NCBI GenBank assembly: GCA_947497175.1
Contig: CANMFM010000001.1
Coordinates: forward strand, 310,001-374,000
Length of the DNA stretch: 64,000 bases
Origin: an uncultured Aquimarina sp.
GTDB taxonomy: Bacteria; Bacteroidota; Bacteroidia; Flavobacteriales; Flavobacteriaceae
Reading direction: 5' to 3'
Shown: positions 25,441 to 33,902 of the stretch, one piece after another
Layout: each line of letters begins with the position of its first letter
Position numbering within the stretch: position 1 is the stretch's first letter
Position numbers and translations under genes: made by a program
The notes under the pieces: model-generated
What the model was told of the DNA's origin: nothing
The model's database searches: none
The model's input: only the letters and a program-made list of their open reading frames with translations

Positions 25441-26316
25441 TTATATCAATGTATTCTTTCTATGATTTATCTGAAATTGCTTTGGAGAGATGTTGAATTT
25501 TTTCTGAAATACTTTACTAAAATGAGCGGCATTTTCATATCCTACCTGTAATGATATGCTGGTCACAGAATCTCTTTTTTCTTTTAATAGCCAAGTAGCT
25601 TTTTCTAACCGTTTTTCGATTAGCCATTTTTTGGGAGAGATATTAAATTTGGACTTAAAATCTCGTCTAAACGTAGAAATACTTCTCCCCGTAAGATAAG
25701 CATAATCTTCTATGTCAAGGGGCTTATCAAAATGTTCTGTCATAAACTGTTTAATATTCTTACGCTCTCTGTGCTTCAGAGATTGAAGTTGGTTTATAAA
25801 CGCTTTTCCGTGATCAGAAATACTGATCAGATGAAGAAATTCCAGCAATTTAGGTTTGGTAAACTGGTTTTGATGTTTTCCACGATAAAGCGTAATCAGG
25901 GTGTCAACAAATAATTTTAGGTTTTGATTATAATCGATAACCATAGTTTCTAAATCAATCCTGGGCTCTACAGGTTCAAAATTCATAAGAAACTCATCAG
26001 TGATTTCTTCGTCAAAGAAGAAAACGATAGCTTCAAAAGCTTCATTTTTTGGAATAATATCTGTGATCATATATAATCCTTTTGGCAAAAGGATCATTTG
26101 GTTTTTATGAACTATGGTGATTTCTTTATTCGGATTTTCTACTTGTAGAGATCCGTTTATGACTAAAGTTAAGGCATGCGAAGCCACATAACGCTCATTT
26201 TGTAAAGCTGATTGTCGAACTTTTTTTGTGATTATGCAGGATAACCCGTCGACTAATATTTTTTCTATATTAGGGTGTTTATAGAATACCTGTGGAACTA
26301 CCTTCATAAAGGGCAA
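25441..26316 (-). CDS. AraC-family transcriptional regulator
   Basis: A 291-residue protein with an N-terminal cupin-like effector domain (about 20-150) and a C-terminal AraC double helix-turn-helix (about 190-285: DIEDYAYLTGRSISTFRRDFKSKF and SISLQVGYENAAHFSKVFQKKF). Met4 is an equally possible start. It lies on the same strand just before the dehydrogenase and azoreductase genes, so control of those genes is the natural guess. The effector is unknown. Confidence 0.92.
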   Translation of the reverse strand: MPFMKVVPQVFYKHPNIEKILVDGLSCIITKKVRQSALQNERYVASHALTLVINGSLQVENPNKEITIVHKNQMILLPKGLYMITDIIPKNEAFEAIVFFFDEEITDEFLMNFEPVEPRIDLETMVIDYNQNLKLFVDTLITLYRGKHQNQFTKPKLLEFLHLISISDHGKAFINQLQSLKHRERKNIKQFMTEHFDKPLDIEDYAYLTGRSISTFRRDFKSKFNISPKKWLIEKRLEKATWLLKEKRDSVTSISLQVGYENAAHFSKVFQKKFNISPKQFQINHRKNTLI

Positions 26317-26355
26317 TATCTAAACTAATTACGAGTATAAGTATCGCTTTTTAGT

Positions 26356-26391
26356 AAAAGTAGTGATTTTCGGTCAGAATCACGAAATCAC
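26356..26391 (-). terminator. Possible terminator overlapping the end of the TIGR04283-type gene
   Basis: On the minus strand GTGATTTCG and CGAAAATCAC form a 9-pair stem with one bulged A, followed by TACTTTTACT. The first arm overlaps the last codons of the glycosyltransferase gene. Confidence 0.4.
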
Positions 26392-27138
26392 TTTTTCTTT
26401 ATAATATCGATACAAGTCCTCAGAAGAAGCGCCCATCCATCTACGCATGTGGATATTCAAAAAATGATATTGTAGTCTCCAGACTCCTACCTCTCTATAC
26501 CGCCGGGCAGATGTGATAACATATCTAGGGATAATTACAAACTGATTGATGGCAAATAATCGATCTACCAGATCATTATCTTCATATACGATATACGATT
26601 CGTCGTAACCGTCTACTTCTTTAAACAATTTTTTGGTAATGAATTGACTTTGATCGCCTCCACGACACCGTTTACTTTCAAATTGTGTAAGCCATCCCAA
26701 AAAGCGTAACCAAATATGATTAGAGTCAAATTTCATTCTAAAACACCCTGCATTATTTCCTTTTTTAACCTCTTGGATAATATCCTGGTCAAAGTATTGC
26801 GGAGGGAAAGAATCTGCATGTAGAAAATAGAGAATCTCTCCTTTGGCTGTTTTGGCTCCGGTATTTAATTGCACAGCTCTTCCTTTTTTTGAAGAAAGCC
26901 ATTTGATCTCTACATCATAACGTTTTGATGTTTGTGCTACAACCTTTCTTGATGTATCGATACTGCCACCATCGACAACGATAATTTCTTGAAGGTTATT
27001 TTTATCCTTTACGCTATCTACTAAGTGAGAAAGCAGCTGACCAATGGTAGCTGCTTCATTCAATATAGGTATGATAATAGTTATTTTCAATTTTGGGAGC
27101 TTACAATTAGGCCATAAATTTACAGATTTATGCTGCAA
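26380..27138 (-). CDS. TIGR04283-type arsenosugar biosynthesis glycosyltransferase
   Basis: A 252-residue GT2 enzyme. It opens with ITIIIPILNEAATI, carries VVDGGSIDTS, GRAVQLNTGAKTAKG, FLHADSFPP and the late YEDNDLVDRLF. This pattern is that of TIGR04283, formerly called rSAM/selenodomain-associated transferase 2, whose members cluster with ArsS. It probably handles the sugar or aglycone in late arsenosugar steps, but its exact reaction is unknown. It follows a DUF547 gene by 20 bases and lies about 4 kb from ArsM on the same strand. Confidence 0.88.
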   Translation of the reverse strand: MQHKSVNLWPNCKLPKLKITIIIPILNEAATIGQLLSHLVDSVKDKNNLQEIIVVDGGSIDTSRKVVAQTSKRYDVEIKWLSSKKGRAVQLNTGAKTAKGEILYFLHADSFPPQYFDQDIIQEVKKGNNAGCFRMKFDSNHIWLRFLGWLTQFESKRCRGGDQSQFITKKLFKEVDGYDESYIVYEDNDLVDRLFAINQFVIIPRYVITSARRYREVGVWRLQYHFLNIHMRRWMGASSEDLYRYYKEKVIS

Positions 27139-27158
27139 TCATATCCCTTTTTTTATTT

Positions 27159-27905
27159 TTAATCTAACACAAAGGCTGGAGTGACTACAGCTTGTTCATT
27201 AAGACTCCAATCATAATCTTTATACCCTTTTTTGGGTTGATTAGAAATTTTTACTTCGGCATATCGGTTAATAAAATCTTTTACATCTCCACCATTTACC
27301 TTAAAGTCTTTTTTATACCATGTAAATATTTTAGATACACTAACTTCTGTATTGGTTATGGTGTTACGCGTAGGATCATTTATAAAAGCACTGGTTTGTT
27401 GATCTAATGCTGTATGTAAATTATCAGCGGTATAGGCTCTGTTCCATACGACAGGACAAGAAATTGATGCACAGTTAATCGCAAAATGAATTCTTGGGTC
27501 TCCAAATTTTCTTAAAATCTTGTGCTCAAGTTCACCCAGACTGTGCCATACTCCATCAATCTTAAAGAATTTTTTACCCCAAGGGTCTTCAAGGTCTTTG
27601 ATACTTTGTAATGGATAGCTGTCAATGATAAGCTTTATGGTATATGCGTTGTAGGCATTAATCCAGTATGCTAGCTTTTCTTCTCTGCTCCAGCTCTCTT
27701 TTGGTGGATTTTCGGATAGTTGTCTGAAGTAGCGATAAAGCTGAGAGCTATCTCTCATAAATCCATCATAATCTACTTTTCCGTCTTCAGATACATTTAA
27801 AAGAAGTGCTTGATCCCAAACGCTGTGATCAAAATTATTTTGGGCCTGAAGCTGATTTAAAAATAATACGCTAAAAAGAACGAGTATAAGTCTTGGAGCT
27901 TTCAT
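27159..27905 (-). CDS. DUF547 domain secreted protein (copy 2)
   Basis: A 248-residue protein with a signal peptide (MKAPRLILVLFSVLFLNQLQAQ) and one DUF547 domain. Conserved landmarks are LAYWINAYNAYTIKLI, IKDLEDPWGKKFFKI, LGELEHKILRKFGDPRIHF and INCASISCPVV. It is clearly homologous to the neighbouring 28252-29133 protein over the whole domain. It appears to be co-transcribed with the TIGR04283-type transferase, which ties DUF547 to the arsenosugar cluster by position. The enzymatic role is unknown. Confidence 0.9.
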   Translation of the reverse strand: MKAPRLILVLFSVLFLNQLQAQNNFDHSVWDQALLLNVSEDGKVDYDGFMRDSSQLYRYFRQLSENPPKESWSREEKLAYWINAYNAYTIKLIIDSYPLQSIKDLEDPWGKKFFKIDGVWHSLGELEHKILRKFGDPRIHFAINCASISCPVVWNRAYTADNLHTALDQQTSAFINDPTRNTITNTEVSVSKIFTWYKKDFKVNGGDVKDFINRYAEVKISNQPKKGYKDYDWSLNEQAVVTPAFVLD

Positions 27906-28251
27906 AATTATATTTTTTTTGAATGGTTATTATTTGATTTTATGATTGTATTCTTAATTCGAATATTTAGTGGGTAATCAAGAAATGACCTTACAAGATT
28001 AGTACTATAAATTTTATTAACGTAGCCTTGTTGCTAACCGGCAGGTATCGTAATAGCACAAGAGATATTTTTGTAAAACATTGTAAAACAATTAGTTTAA
28101 GTAGATTTGGGAATAGAGATTAAGATCCAATACTACATATAATATGAATAGAGTTTTTACAAAATAATTAACAATTTTTAAGGGAAGACTATCCCTCTTT
28201 TTGATGAAAAATGTATCGATACATATTTTTTGGAGAAGATAGAACGATATA
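27906..28251. other. Intergenic stretch between the two DUF547 genes
   Basis: 346 bases, AT-rich, without a reading frame. It holds the 14-bp palindrome at 28211-28224. No clear TAnnTTTG promoter was found on the minus strand. Confidence 0.5.
28211..28224. promoter_or_regulatory. 14-bp perfect palindrome, candidate operator (site A)
   Basis: ATGTATCGATACAT is a perfect palindrome. The 12 bases ATGTATCGATAC recur at 35951-35962 just before the first gene of the ArsS operon, and inside the TIGR04283-type gene (26952-26963). Confidence 0.4.
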
Positions 28252-29133
28252 TTATTCATTTAAGTTCCAATCATATGTCTTGAAACTCTTTTTAGCATTT
28301 TTATCTATTTCAATATTTGAATAGGTGTTGAGGAAGTCAATTAGAGACCCTTCTTTTTTGAAATCCTTGGCAAACCAAGAAAATATTTTTGAGATTTCAA
28401 TCTTTTCTGAGCTAATGCTGTTTCTTTTTGGATCATTAATAAATGCGATAGCCAGTTTTTCTAGTTCTTGATCTACGTTTTTGGCTGTAAATGCTTTATT
28501 AAGTAGCCGCGGACAAGAAACTGAAGCACAATTAATACCAAAATGAATTCTTGGATCTTCCATTTTTCTTAGAATTCTGTGCTCTATATCATTTAGTGTA
28601 TACCATTTTGGTCCAAGTTTAAAAAATCTCAAATCCCATGGATCCTTGATGTCTTTGATACTTTTTAATGGATAATGATCAAGAATCAATTTTACAGTAA
28701 AGGCATTATAAGCATTCATCCAGTAGGCAAGTTGATCATTTTTGGTTGCCGTTTGATCTGGTATGTTTTGCTCTAACATGTTAAGGTACGATGTAAATCG
28801 TTTTTGATCTTTTTTAAAACCTGCATAGTGTACAGCGCCATCGGGTGATACATGTTTTTCAAGTAATGTATTCCAGAGTTGATGAGGTAAAGGTTTAGAA
28901 ACTGTTTTGGTGTTGTCTATAACAGAATCTTTTTTTTGCAAAGCAATATGTTCTTCGATTTCAGGTTCTGGTGCTTTTTCTTCAATTGGAATTTCTATTT
29001 CTGGAGTCTCCTTTTTTTGTTCTGGGGGGCTATTTTCTTTGGTATTACTATGAGGTACATTTTGCACGGCTTGTTTACTTCCGCCGCAGGCAAAAAATAA
29101 AAAGACTGATAGTATAATAAGTAGATTTTTCAT
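28252..29133 (-). CDS. DUF547 domain lipoprotein (copy 3)
   Basis: A 293-residue lipoprotein (lipobox LFFAC, Cys16) with a Pro/Glu/Lys-rich linker (about 20-85) and a C-terminal DUF547 domain (about 86-293). It shares LAYWMNAYNAFTVKLI, IKDIKDPWDLRFFKL, LNDIEHRILRKMEDPRIHFGIN and the Cys motif CASVSCPRL with the copy at 27159. The linker should hold the domain away from the membrane. It begins 9 bases after the sterol-desaturase-like gene and is probably co-transcribed with it. Function unknown. Confidence 0.9.
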   Translation of the reverse strand: MKNLLIILSVFLFFACGGSKQAVQNVPHSNTKENSPPEQKKETPEIEIPIEEKAPEPEIEEHIALQKKDSVIDNTKTVSKPLPHQLWNTLLEKHVSPDGAVHYAGFKKDQKRFTSYLNMLEQNIPDQTATKNDQLAYWMNAYNAFTVKLILDHYPLKSIKDIKDPWDLRFFKLGPKWYTLNDIEHRILRKMEDPRIHFGINCASVSCPRLLNKAFTAKNVDQELEKLAIAFINDPKRNSISSEKIEISKIFSWFAKDFKKEGSLIDFLNTYSNIEIDKNAKKSFKTYDWNLNE

Positions 29134-29142
29134 TCTGAGTAC

Positions 29143-30030
29143 TTACTTTTTTAGTTTAATAGGGTATATTTCCTGTTGGATAAAATCTTGAGGAAAATCC
29201 TCATCTCCTTCAAATCCAAGTTCTATATCCCGGCCATCTTTTGGGATATGGTTAGTTTTAAAAATATAATCCCATATACTTAATGTAAGACCAAAATTCG
29301 CGCCATATTGCTTATGTTGAGGTAAATCTTTGGCATGATGCCAGATATGCATCTTTGGATTATTAAATATGTACTTAAAAATTCCGTAGTCCCAGCCCAG
29401 ATTTGCGTGGTTTAGATGTCCAACGGTTAGTGCAAAGAAGTGTACAATGGCTACATCTTGCGCATCAAATCCACCAATAATTGCAATAGGGATATACAAT
29501 AAAGATTTATAGACTACAGGTTCCATCCAATGATATCTCAAATGTGCTGCAAATCCCATTTCTTTTACCGAGTGATGTACTTTATGAAAATTCCATAAAA
29601 AAGGGATTCTATGCAACAAACGATGGGTGTTCCATTGTGTGAAATCACTAACAAGAAAGAAGATTAAAAGCCCCAAAGGCTTTGGTAATACATCTACATC
29701 AAAAACTTGAAAACTTGAGATAGAGAGCCCTGTAGTCTTTAGAATATCATTAAAAAAAGCTTCAACTGTATTGGATAGGGCTATAAGAACAATTAGATTA
29801 AGCAGAAAGAAATTGAAGAACATGTAAAAGAGGTCCAGCCAAAAATCTTTCCTGAATTTTGATTGATCTTTTCTCCAGGGAAATGCAATTTCGAGTAGCC
29901 AAACTAATAAAGAAACAATAATTAACCCATAGAAATAGTTGTCCCAGTGATTTGGGAACAAAATTTCGGTTTTGAGATAATTCCAATACCCAGCATATGA
30001 GTTTTTTATAATTTCTAAATACGTTTCCAT
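29143..30030 (-). CDS. Sterol desaturase/fatty acid hydroxylase family membrane enzyme
   Basis: A 295-residue protein with four to five membrane helices and the three di-iron His boxes of the family: HRLLH (136-140), HKVHH (149-153) and HIWHH near residue 240, plus HLNH between them. Such enzymes hydroxylate or desaturate lipid chains or sterol-like rings with O2. The substrate is unknown. Its position within the arsenosugar region allows the idea that it modifies a lipid carrying or accompanying the arsenosugar, but this is inference. It is divergent from the old yellow enzyme gene (96-base gap). Confidence 0.9.
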   Translation of the reverse strand: METYLEIIKNSYAGYWNYLKTEILFPNHWDNYFYGLIIVSLLVWLLEIAFPWRKDQSKFRKDFWLDLFYMFFNFFLLNLIVLIALSNTVEAFFNDILKTTGLSISSFQVFDVDVLPKPLGLLIFFLVSDFTQWNTHRLLHRIPFLWNFHKVHHSVKEMGFAAHLRYHWMEPVVYKSLLYIPIAIIGGFDAQDVAIVHFFALTVGHLNHANLGWDYGIFKYIFNNPKMHIWHHAKDLPQHKQYGANFGLTLSIWDYIFKTNHIPKDGRDIELGFEGDEDFPQDFIQQEIYPIKLKK

Positions 30031-30126
30031 AGGCGTACTAAAATAAGAATTAGATGATAATAAAAAGCGATAAGCATTTTATATTTTTAATTGTATTATG
30101 TATCATTGTAATCGAACTATTTAGCT

Positions 30127-31344
30127 ATGATTAGTACAGAATTAAAGTTGCCTTGTGGCGCTACATTAAAAAATAGATTGGTTAAGTCTGCCATGACAGA
30201 ACGTATTAGTAATAAAAAGTTTGAACCTACACAAGGTCATGAACAATTGTATAAAGATTGGTCTGATACGGGAGCGGGACTACTAATTACCGGAAATGTA
30301 GTTATTGATCACAAACACTTAGAATCTGCAGGTAACGTATGTTTTGATGAGACAATGTTGCCAAAGATTAGTGCATGGGCAGAGGCTTCAAAAGCAAACG
30401 GTAATCATGTTTGGGTCCAGATTTCGCATTCTGGCAGACAGGCAAATAAGTTTAGCACAAGTCGCCCATTAGCGCCTTCAGAGGTACAACTAAAGAAAAT
30501 GGGTCTTTTTGGAAAACCAAAAGCAATGACCGAAGAAGATATTCAGGAAGTAATCCAAGGTTTTGTGCGTACCGCTAAACTTGCAAAACAAGGAGGTTTT
30601 ACGGGAGTACAAATCCATGCGGCACATGGATATTTGTTGAGTCAGTTTTTGTCTCCAAATACTAATTTAAGAACGGATCGATGGGGAGGAAATATAGAAA
30701 ACCGAAGTCGTCTATTACTCACTATCATTAAAGAGGTGCGAAAAGAAGTTGGGCCAGAGTTTCCTATTGCGGTTAAATTAAATTCTGCTGATTTCCAAAG
30801 AGGAGGATTTACAGAAGAAGAATCGTTAGAGGTCGTAAAAATGCTGGATAAAGAAAATATAGATGTGTTAGAAATTTCAGGAGGAACCTATGAAAAATTG
30901 GCCTTTTTTATTTTAAACGAGGAAGGAGCCGAGATGAAGGAAAGTACCAAAAGAAGAGAAGCGTATTTTATTGATTTTGCCAAGAAAATAAGAACAATTA
31001 GCAGCTTACCATTAATGATTACAGGAGGTTTCAGGTCTTATGATTTTTGTAATGAAGTTCTCGAAAATGGTGAGGTAGATCTCATAGGGATGGCTCGACC
31101 ATTTATCACCAATAAAAATGATATTACAGGGTTTTTAAAAGGAGAAGTTCCTAATTTGGATAATCTGGTGCTGCGCACCGGGATCAAACAATTTGAAGAT
31201 TCTGCAGAAGGTGGTTTTTATGCCCGACAGTTAATTCGTTTTTCTAAAGGAAAGAAACTTAAAGTTAATATGAGTCCATTGTGGTGTTCTATGTTTTTAG
31301 TGCTTTATGAATTTAGAAAGGCAATGGTCAAAAAAGTTTCATAA
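30127..31344 (+). CDS. NADH:flavin oxidoreductase (old yellow enzyme family)
   Basis: A 405-residue TIM-barrel flavoprotein. It has the OYE landmarks GVQIHAAHGYLLSQFLSP (substrate His pair and FMN contacts), TDRWGGNIENR, and the C-terminal FMN phosphate site LIGMARPFI. It lacks the iron-sulphur and NADH domains of the longer 2,4-dienoyl-CoA reductases. Such enzymes reduce activated C=C bonds or nitro groups using NAD(P)H. It is the only plus-strand gene inside the arsenosugar region and ends at a strong bidirectional terminator. No direct part in arsenic chemistry can be claimed. Confidence 0.92.
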   Translation: MISTELKLPCGATLKNRLVKSAMTERISNKKFEPTQGHEQLYKDWSDTGAGLLITGNVVIDHKHLESAGNVCFDETMLPKISAWAEASKANGNHVWVQISHSGRQANKFSTSRPLAPSEVQLKKMGLFGKPKAMTEEDIQEVIQGFVRTAKLAKQGGFTGVQIHAAHGYLLSQFLSPNTNLRTDRWGGNIENRSRLLLTIIKEVRKEVGPEFPIAVKLNSADFQRGGFTEEESLEVVKMLDKENIDVLEISGGTYEKLAFFILNEEGAEMKESTKRREAYFIDFAKKIRTISSLPLMITGGFRSYDFCNEVLENGEVDLIGMARPFITNKNDITGFLKGEVPNLDNLVLRTGIKQFEDSAEGGFYARQLIRFSKGKKLKVNMSPLWCSMFLVLYEFRKAMVKKVS

Positions 31345-31389
31345 AAAAGAAGTCGAAAACACCTTTCTGTTTTCGACTTCGGTTTTTTT
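31343..31389. terminator. Strong bidirectional terminator
   Basis: GAAGTCGAAAAC (31349-31360) and GTTTTCGACTTC (31369-31380) form a perfect 12-bp stem with an 8-base loop, with AAAAAA before and GGTTTTTTT after. It separates the convergent OYE and ArsM genes. Confidence 0.85.
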
Positions 31390-31406
31390 ACATCATACAT
31401 TAATTG

Positions 31407-32375
31407 TTAACAACATCCTCCACCATCATAGTGATACGTAGATTCGCTAATAAATATATCTTCTCTTTCTAAATCAGCCAATGCACCTGCTGTTTTATCG
31501 CATATGGCAATAGGCTGGTTTTTAAGTAAAATATGTCCTTTTTTATCATCAAAATAGTCCTCATCACCAAAATAAATAGCAGCTTTGCCAGTAAAAATGC
31601 AAGGACCATCTTCTGGCATAGGATCTTTGATCGCAGCAACTTCTATTGATTCAATATAGATCAATTCATCAGTATCATAATTCTTAGGATCCAGAATTCT
31701 GTACGGTTTGCGTGCTCTAATCTCGATGGTACCAAAACCTACATCGGTTAACGCTTTTACATATTCTGCTATTGGTAAACTACCACTTAAACATAAGGCT
31801 CTTAAACGCTCATCATTTCGAAGCGTATCATTCATGGGTTGTTCACATGTTGGATCACTCATTACCAATCTACCATGCGGTTTGAGTACCCGGTACATTT
31901 CTTCAATTGCTTTTTTTAAATCATCAGCTTTAAAAATATTGAAAAGACAGTTTTGGGCCGCGACATCTATACTATTATCGTCAACAGGAAGATGTAAGGC
32001 GTCTCCATATCGTAAGTCCACAAACTCACTCTTAAACCAATCATTTTGAATTTCGGCTTCCTTGAAATTTTTATGAGAAGCATCAAGCATTTCTTGTACA
32101 ACATCGATACCAATAACACCGTTTTTTTGGCGGGAGAAATAAGAGAATTGTAATAATTCCATTCCGCCACCAACACCAACATATAAGATTTTTGGGTTAT
32201 TCGTTAAATCTCTTGCATTTACTGTGCTACCACACCCGTAATTCATTTCCTGCATAATTTTAGGAATTTTAAGACCTGGTAGTTCCCATATTGGATTCGT
32301 AGTACAACACAACCCTACATCTGGAGTTAATGCTGCTTCTTTATACACATCGTGAGTAGTATCTAAATAGCTCAT
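31407..32375 (-). CDS. arsM: Arsenosugar biosynthesis arsenite methyltransferase ArsM
   Basis: A 322-residue SAM-dependent methyltransferase. The SAM motif is YVGVGGGMEL (65-74) and the acidic loop is YGDALHLPVDDNSID. Cys residues expected to hold arsenite or thiols are C23-C24, C48, the NCLF and DPTCEQP cysteines, and the terminal GGGCC. The layout matches the ArsM subfamily found with ArsS, which makes mono- and dimethylarsenic from As(III), and not the shorter detoxification ArsM. It is the last gene of the minus-strand operon that starts near 35903. The dimethylarsenite product would be the substrate of ArsS. A strong terminator follows. Confidence 0.93.
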   Translation of the reverse strand: MSYLDTTHDVYKEAALTPDVGLCCTTNPIWELPGLKIPKIMQEMNYGCGSTVNARDLTNNPKILYVGVGGGMELLQFSYFSRQKNGVIGIDVVQEMLDASHKNFKEAEIQNDWFKSEFVDLRYGDALHLPVDDNSIDVAAQNCLFNIFKADDLKKAIEEMYRVLKPHGRLVMSDPTCEQPMNDTLRNDERLRALCLSGSLPIAEYVKALTDVGFGTIEIRARKPYRILDPKNYDTDELIYIESIEVAAIKDPMPEDGPCIFTGKAAIYFGDEDYFDDKKGHILLKNQPIAICDKTAGALADLEREDIFISESTYHYDGGGCC

Positions 32376-32475
32376 AAATTGATTTTATTCTTTCCTTTAC
32401 TATAGAAATATAAGGTAGTATTGGATTATAAATACTATAGTCGAAAGGCAATGATATACCTTTCAGGGTTCATTT

Positions 32476-33288
32476 TTAAAGTGATTGTATTACTTCTTTA
32501 AACAAGGTGATCATATCGGGTTCGGCTTTGCCTGCCAGAGCAATAATCTCATCTATATTTATTGGTTTTAAATTATCGGGATCGCATTCATCAGTAAGAA
32601 CAGATACCGCTGCTAACGGAAGGCCAAGATGATTGGCTACAATAACTTCAGGAACTGTACTCATACCAACTGCATCTGCACCAATAGTTTTGAGATAACG
32701 ATATTCTGCTCTGGTTTCTAATTGCGGTCCTAATACTGAAGCATAGACACCTTTGTGCAAGTTAATATGTTTTTCTTTGGCTATAGTTTCAAGCTTCGTA
32801 TTAATGCTTTGATCATAAGGAGCGCTCATGTCAGTAAATCGCGTGCCTAATTGTTCTACTCCTTTAAAGGCTAAAGGGGAGCCTCCCTGAAGATTAATAT
32901 GGTCATCGATAAGCATTAGTTCTCCTTTTTTAAAGTCCAGATTTACTGCCCCTGATGCGTTAGACACCAATAATGTTTTGATTCCTAACTGGTGCATAAT
33001 TCGCACGGGATAGGTTACATCCTGCAGAGAGTAGCCTTCGTACAAATGAAAACGTCCTTGCATCACGACCACAGTTTTTCCTGCCAGTTTGCCGTAAATT
33101 AATTTTCCTTTATGAAACTCTACGGTTGCCGTTGGAAAATTAGGAATATGATTATAGCTTATTTCCTTGATAATTTCAATTTCGTTAATCAATTGCCCTA
33201 ATCCGGTACCAAGTATGATTCCTATTTCGGGTTTGTCAAATCCTTTTTCCTGAAGGAATTCTGTTGTTTCTTCGATGTATTTGATCAT
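32476..33288 (-). CDS. Purine nucleoside phosphorylase (family I), probably adenine-accepting
   Basis: A 270-residue trimeric-type PNP: ILGTGLG (phosphate loop), RFHLYEGY, SNASGAVN, GPQLETRAEYR and VGMSTVPEVI. The purine-contact residue, Asn in guanine/hypoxanthine-specific enzymes (TN), is Asp here: D233 in LTDECDP (codon at 32590-32592). Methylthioadenosine phosphorylases, which bind adenine, carry TD at this place. This suits cleavage of a 5'-deoxyadenosyl-arsenical made by ArsS to an arsenopentose-1-phosphate plus adenine. The gene lies between ArsM and the TIGR04282-type gene in one operon, 8 bases after the latter. General purine salvage remains an alternative. Confidence 0.88.
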   Translation of the reverse strand: MIKYIEETTEFLQEKGFDKPEIGIILGTGLGQLINEIEIIKEISYNHIPNFPTATVEFHKGKLIYGKLAGKTVVVMQGRFHLYEGYSLQDVTYPVRIMHQLGIKTLLVSNASGAVNLDFKKGELMLIDDHINLQGGSPLAFKGVEQLGTRFTDMSAPYDQSINTKLETIAKEKHINLHKGVYASVLGPQLETRAEYRYLKTIGADAVGMSTVPEVIVANHLGLPLAAVSVLTDECDPDNLKPINIDEIIALAGKAEPDMITLFKEVIQSL

Positions 33289-33296
33289 ATTGTTTG

Positions 33297-33902
33297 TTAT
33301 CTTAAAAATTTTTGAAAAGCATCAATGTCTTTGATATCTTTATAATAATCTATGTCATTGCGCTCTTCTAATAGTTTAACATTGTCGTTTTGCAAATCTT
33401 TCAATGTATCCTCAAGTACTGTTTCTGTACCCCAGTTTTTATGTTTAAAAACTTGTGAATTTAAGGATTTCATTCCAAATAAGTAATACCCGCCATCTTC
33501 AGCCGGACCGATTACATAGTCTTGAGATTCTAAAATTACAAAAGCATGCTCTATATCTTTTTGGTTCAAGTCATACATATCACTACCAATTATAATAATA
33601 TTTTGATATCCTTTAGCAAATCCTTCAGCAAATGCATGCTCCATGCGTACTCCTAAATCATCTCCAAATTGCTGCTTCTTGTCATAGATGTTTGGATCCC
33701 ATATATCATTGTCTCTTATTTGGATAGAGTAATGAACTTCTTTAGATACCGTAAGATTTTTAGTGATAGAAACCGTATGATCTAATAAGAACTTGTAAAT
33801 ATCTAAAGCTGCTTGATCACCGATGGTAGCGGCCAGACGTGTTTTGCAGTTACCCAATTCTGGATTTCGGGTAAAAATCATGAGTAAATTTTTTTGCTTC
33901 AA
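33297..33902 (-). CDS. TIGR04282-type arsenosugar biosynthesis transferase
   Basis: A GT-A/nucleotidyltransferase-like protein of the TIGR04282 (DUF2064) family, formerly rSAM/selenodomain-associated transferase 1: LLMIFTRNPELGNCKTRL, IIIIGSDMYDL and GPAEDGGYYLFGM. I place the start at a TTG (33902) that overlaps the upstream TGA as TTGA; it gives 201 residues with the family's short lead-in before the first strand. An ATG at 33944 would add 14 Lys-rich residues and a 46-base overlap. An ATG at 33881 would cut the first beta strand. The protein may activate or transfer the sugar part; the exact reaction is unknown. It lies between the rhodanese-like and PNP genes. Confidence 0.85.
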   Translation of the reverse strand: MKQKNLLMIFTRNPELGNCKTRLAATIGDQAALDIYKFLLDHTVSITKNLTVSKEVHYSIQIRDNDIWDPNIYDKKQQFGDDLGVRMEHAFAEGFAKGYQNIIIIGSDMYDLNQKDIEHAFVILESQDYVIGPAEDGGYYLFGMKSLNSQVFKHKNWGTETVLEDTLKDLQNDNVKLLEERNDIDYYKDIKDIDAFQKFLR

